Origin: Streptomyces xylophagus
GTDB taxonomy: Bacteria; Actinomycetota; Actinomycetes; Streptomycetales; Streptomycetaceae
Length of the DNA stretch: 64,000 nucleotides
Direction: 5' to 3'
Assembly (NCBI RefSeq): GCF_000716435.1
Contig: NZ_JNWO01000006.1
Location: forward strand, 186,001 to 250,000
Below the pieces are notes generated by a model, which was given only the letters and a program-made list of their open reading frames with translations, ran no database searches and was not told the origin of the DNA. How positions within the stretch are numbered: the stretch's first letter is position 1; the number at the start of each line of letters is the position of its first letter. Below, piece after piece: positions 62,388-64,000 of the stretch. The translations under genes were made by a program, and so were the position numbers.

Positions 62388-63248
62388 ATGAGTACCGCAG
62401 CAGCCGTACCCGAAGCATCCGACGACTCCGGAGGACCGGCCGCCGCCGGCACCGGTCTGTCCCTGCGCGGGCTGAGCAAGGAGTTCAAGCTCGGCCGACG
62501 CAGCGTTCCCGCGCTGGCCGGCGTCGATCTGGACACCGCCGAGGGCCAGTTCCTCGCGCTGCTCGGACCGTCGGGCTGCGGCAAGTCGACCGTGCTGCGG
62601 ATCCTCGCCGGGCTCGACAGCCCGACCGCCGGTACGGCGCTCGTCCACGGCGAGGACCCGGAGGCGGCCCGCAAGCGGCACCACCTGGGCATAGCCTTCC
62701 AGGACGCCGCCCTGCTGCCGTGGCGCTCGGTCGCCGCCAACATCCGGCTCCCGCTGGAGATCAGCGGCATCAAGCCCGACCCGGCGGCGATCGCCGACAT
62801 CATCAAGCTGGTCGGCCTCGAAGGCTTCGAGAAGGCCCGCCCCGCCCAACTCTCGGGCGGCATGCGGCAACGTGTAGCAATCGCCCGCTCCCTCGTCGTA
62901 GACCCCAAGGTGCTGCTGCTGGACGAGCCGTTCGGCGCGCTGGACGACATGACCCGCCAGCGGCTCAACCTCGAACTCCAGCGCATCTGGCAGGCCCGCG
63001 CGGTGACCACCCTGCTGGTCACCCACTCCATCAACGAGGCCGTACTGCTCAGCGACACCGTCGCCGTCATGTCCCCCCGGCCCGGCCGGATCGTGGAGGT
63101 CGTCACCATCGACCTGCCCCGGCCGCGCACCCCGGAGATGATGCGTTCGCCCGAATTCCACGCGTACGCCGACCAGTTGTCGGAGCTCCTGTTCGGCCGC
63201 GCCGAGACCCCCGCCGAAGCCGCCGTGCCCGCGCCGGAGGCGTCATGA
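62388..63248 (+). CDS. ABC transporter ATPase, TauB/SsuB type
   Basis: A 286-residue ATPase. Walker [22 protein letters not shown]-loop [17 protein letters not shown], signature [16 protein letters not shown], Walker [17 protein letters not shown] and THSINEA switch. This is the importer type paired with NMT1/TauA binding proteins. It overlaps the permease gene by 4 bp. Confidence 0.92.
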   Translation: MSTAAAVPEASDDSGGPAAAGTGLSLRGLSKEFKLGRRSVPALAGVDLDTAEGQFLALLGPSGCGKSTVLRILAGLDSPTAGTALVHGEDPEAARKRHHLGIAFQDAALLPWRSVAANIRLPLEISGIKPDPAAIADIIKLVGLEGFEKARPAQLSGGMRQRVAIARSLVVDPKVLLLDEPFGALDDMTRQRLNLELQRIWQARAVTTLLVTHSINEAVLLSDTVAVMSPRPGRIVEVVTIDLPRPRTPEMMRSPEFHAYADQLSELLFGRAETPAEAAVPAPEAS

Positions 63249-64000
63249 GTGCGCGGCGTTCCGCCTGGACGGGCGGGGCGATCGGCATCGCCGCGCTGAT
63301 CGGCGCGTGGTCGCTGCTGTCCACCACGGTCGTCGGCCCGGGGGACGGAGTGCCCACCCCCTGGGCGGTCGTGGCGAGCGTGTTCGACGACGGCTGGTCC
63401 TTCTACGGCCCCCACGTCACCCAGACCGTGGGCGAGGCCCTGACCGGGTACCTGATCGGCAACGGGCTGGCGCTGGGCCTGGCGGTGCTGGTGCTGCTGG
63501 TGCCCGTCCTGGAGCGGGTGATCACGCAGATCGCGGTGGCCTCGTACTGCCTGCCGATCGTGGCGATCGGCCCGATCCTGTCCCTCGTCCTGGACGGGGA
63601 CAAGCCGATGGCGGCGATGGCGGGGCTGTCGGTCTTCTTCACCACGCTCATCGGCGCGCTGCTCGGCCTGCGCTCGGCCGACCCGGTCACCCTCGACCTG
63701 GTACGCGCCTACGGAGGCGGCCGCTGGCAGCAGATGCTGCGGGTCCGGCTGATCTCCGCGCTGCCCAGCACGCTGGCCGCACTCAGGATCGCCGGTCCGG
63801 CGGCGCTGCTCGGCGCGATCATCGGCGAGTACCTCGGCCGCGTCGACAGCGGCCTCGGCATCGCCATGACCATCGCGCAGCAACAGCTCGACGTGCCCCG
63901 CACCTGGGGCATCGCCCTGGTCTCGGGCGCGGTGGCGGGCGTCGCGTACGGCGCGGTCGGGCTCGTCGCCCGCTACGCCCTGCCGTGGTCGCGTACGACG
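63245..64000 (+). CDS. ABC transporter permease, TauC/SsuC type, cut by window edge
   Basis: From the ATG at 63245 (overlapping TGA of the ATPase) the frame stays open to the window end for 252 codons. About six helices are visible, starting [20 protein letters not shown]. The EAA-loop region is [20 protein letters not shown], followed by [20 protein letters not shown]. The C-terminus is outside the window. It forms the channel of the importer with the two genes before it. Confidence 0.88.
   Translation, partial: MSARRSAWTGGAIGIAALIGAWSLLSTTVVGPGDGVPTPWAVVASVFDDGWSFYGPHVTQTVGEALTGYLIGNGLALGLAVLVLLVPVLERVITQIAVASYCLPIVAIGPILSLVLDGDKPMAAMAGLSVFFTTLIGALLGLRSADPVTLDLVRAYGGGRWQQMLRVRLISALPSTLAALRIAGPAALLGAIIGEYLGRVDSGLGIAMTIAQQQLDVPRTWGIALVSGAVAGVAYGAVGLVARYALPWSRTT

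Overview
The window comes from a high-GC actinomycete, almost certainly a Streptomyces. The grounds are two rodlins, four chaplins, a melC1-melC2 tyrosinase pair, codon third positions that are nearly all G or C, frequent GTG/TTG starts, and the DUF5949 and SAV_2177-type families. No gene names a species.

Layout. 1-3.0 kb: end of an unknown gene, divergent rodlins, a short chaplin and a long wall-anchored chaplin. 3.0-17.5 kb: an extracellular polysaccharide locus. It has an FAD oxidoreductase and an ATP-grasp enzyme, a secreted GH26-like hydrolase, then eight tightly packed minus-strand genes (two glycosyltransferases, a polyprenyl-phosphate sugar transferase, an O-antigen ligase/polymerase-like protein, a MurJ-like flippase, a polysaccharide deacetylase, a Wzz-like protein and a CelD-type acyltransferase) and a secreted protein. 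17.7-22.8 kb: a second cell-surface set with a short chaplin, small secreted proteins, melC1-melC2 and a ChpG-like chaplin. 22.9-29.4 kb: ordinary metabolic and regulatory genes.

29,576-38,531 is an integrated element of about 8.9 kb, bounded by a 46-bp direct repeat that is the 3' half of a tRNA-Arg(TCT) gene; the complete tRNA is at the right end next to a tyrosine integrase. The element has lower GC than the host. It carries an Lsr2-like silencer, an HTH regulator, a DUF2637-type membrane/HTH protein, small zinc-finger proteins, a Phd/YefM-like antitoxin, a GIY-YIG/T5orf172-like protein and several unknown genes. Its long non-coding core has iterons, repeated hairpins with one conserved loop sequence and other repeats. 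I recognise no capsid, transfer (TraB/FtsK) or standard replication gene, so it may be a small plasmid-like or satellite-like element of an undescribed type.

38.9-49 kb: two dynamin/YfjP-like GTPases, a single-stranded DNA-binding protein, a thioester-domain wall-anchored protein, EttA, and a thioesterase. 48.4-55.8 kb: an ABC export operon (ATPase and two large FtsX-type permeases) with two tandem 64-codon miniature ORFs between the permeases and a 15-bp tandem repeat between permease and ATPase. 56.0-57.5 kb: truncated haemoglobin and a methyltransferase. 57.5-64.0 kb: an adenine/adenosine deaminase-family enzyme divergent from a Rieske oxygenase, its flavin/2Fe-2S reductase and an NMT1/Tau-type ABC importer that runs off the right edge. 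This looks like an uptake-and-oxidation pathway for an unidentified small, possibly purine-like, compound.
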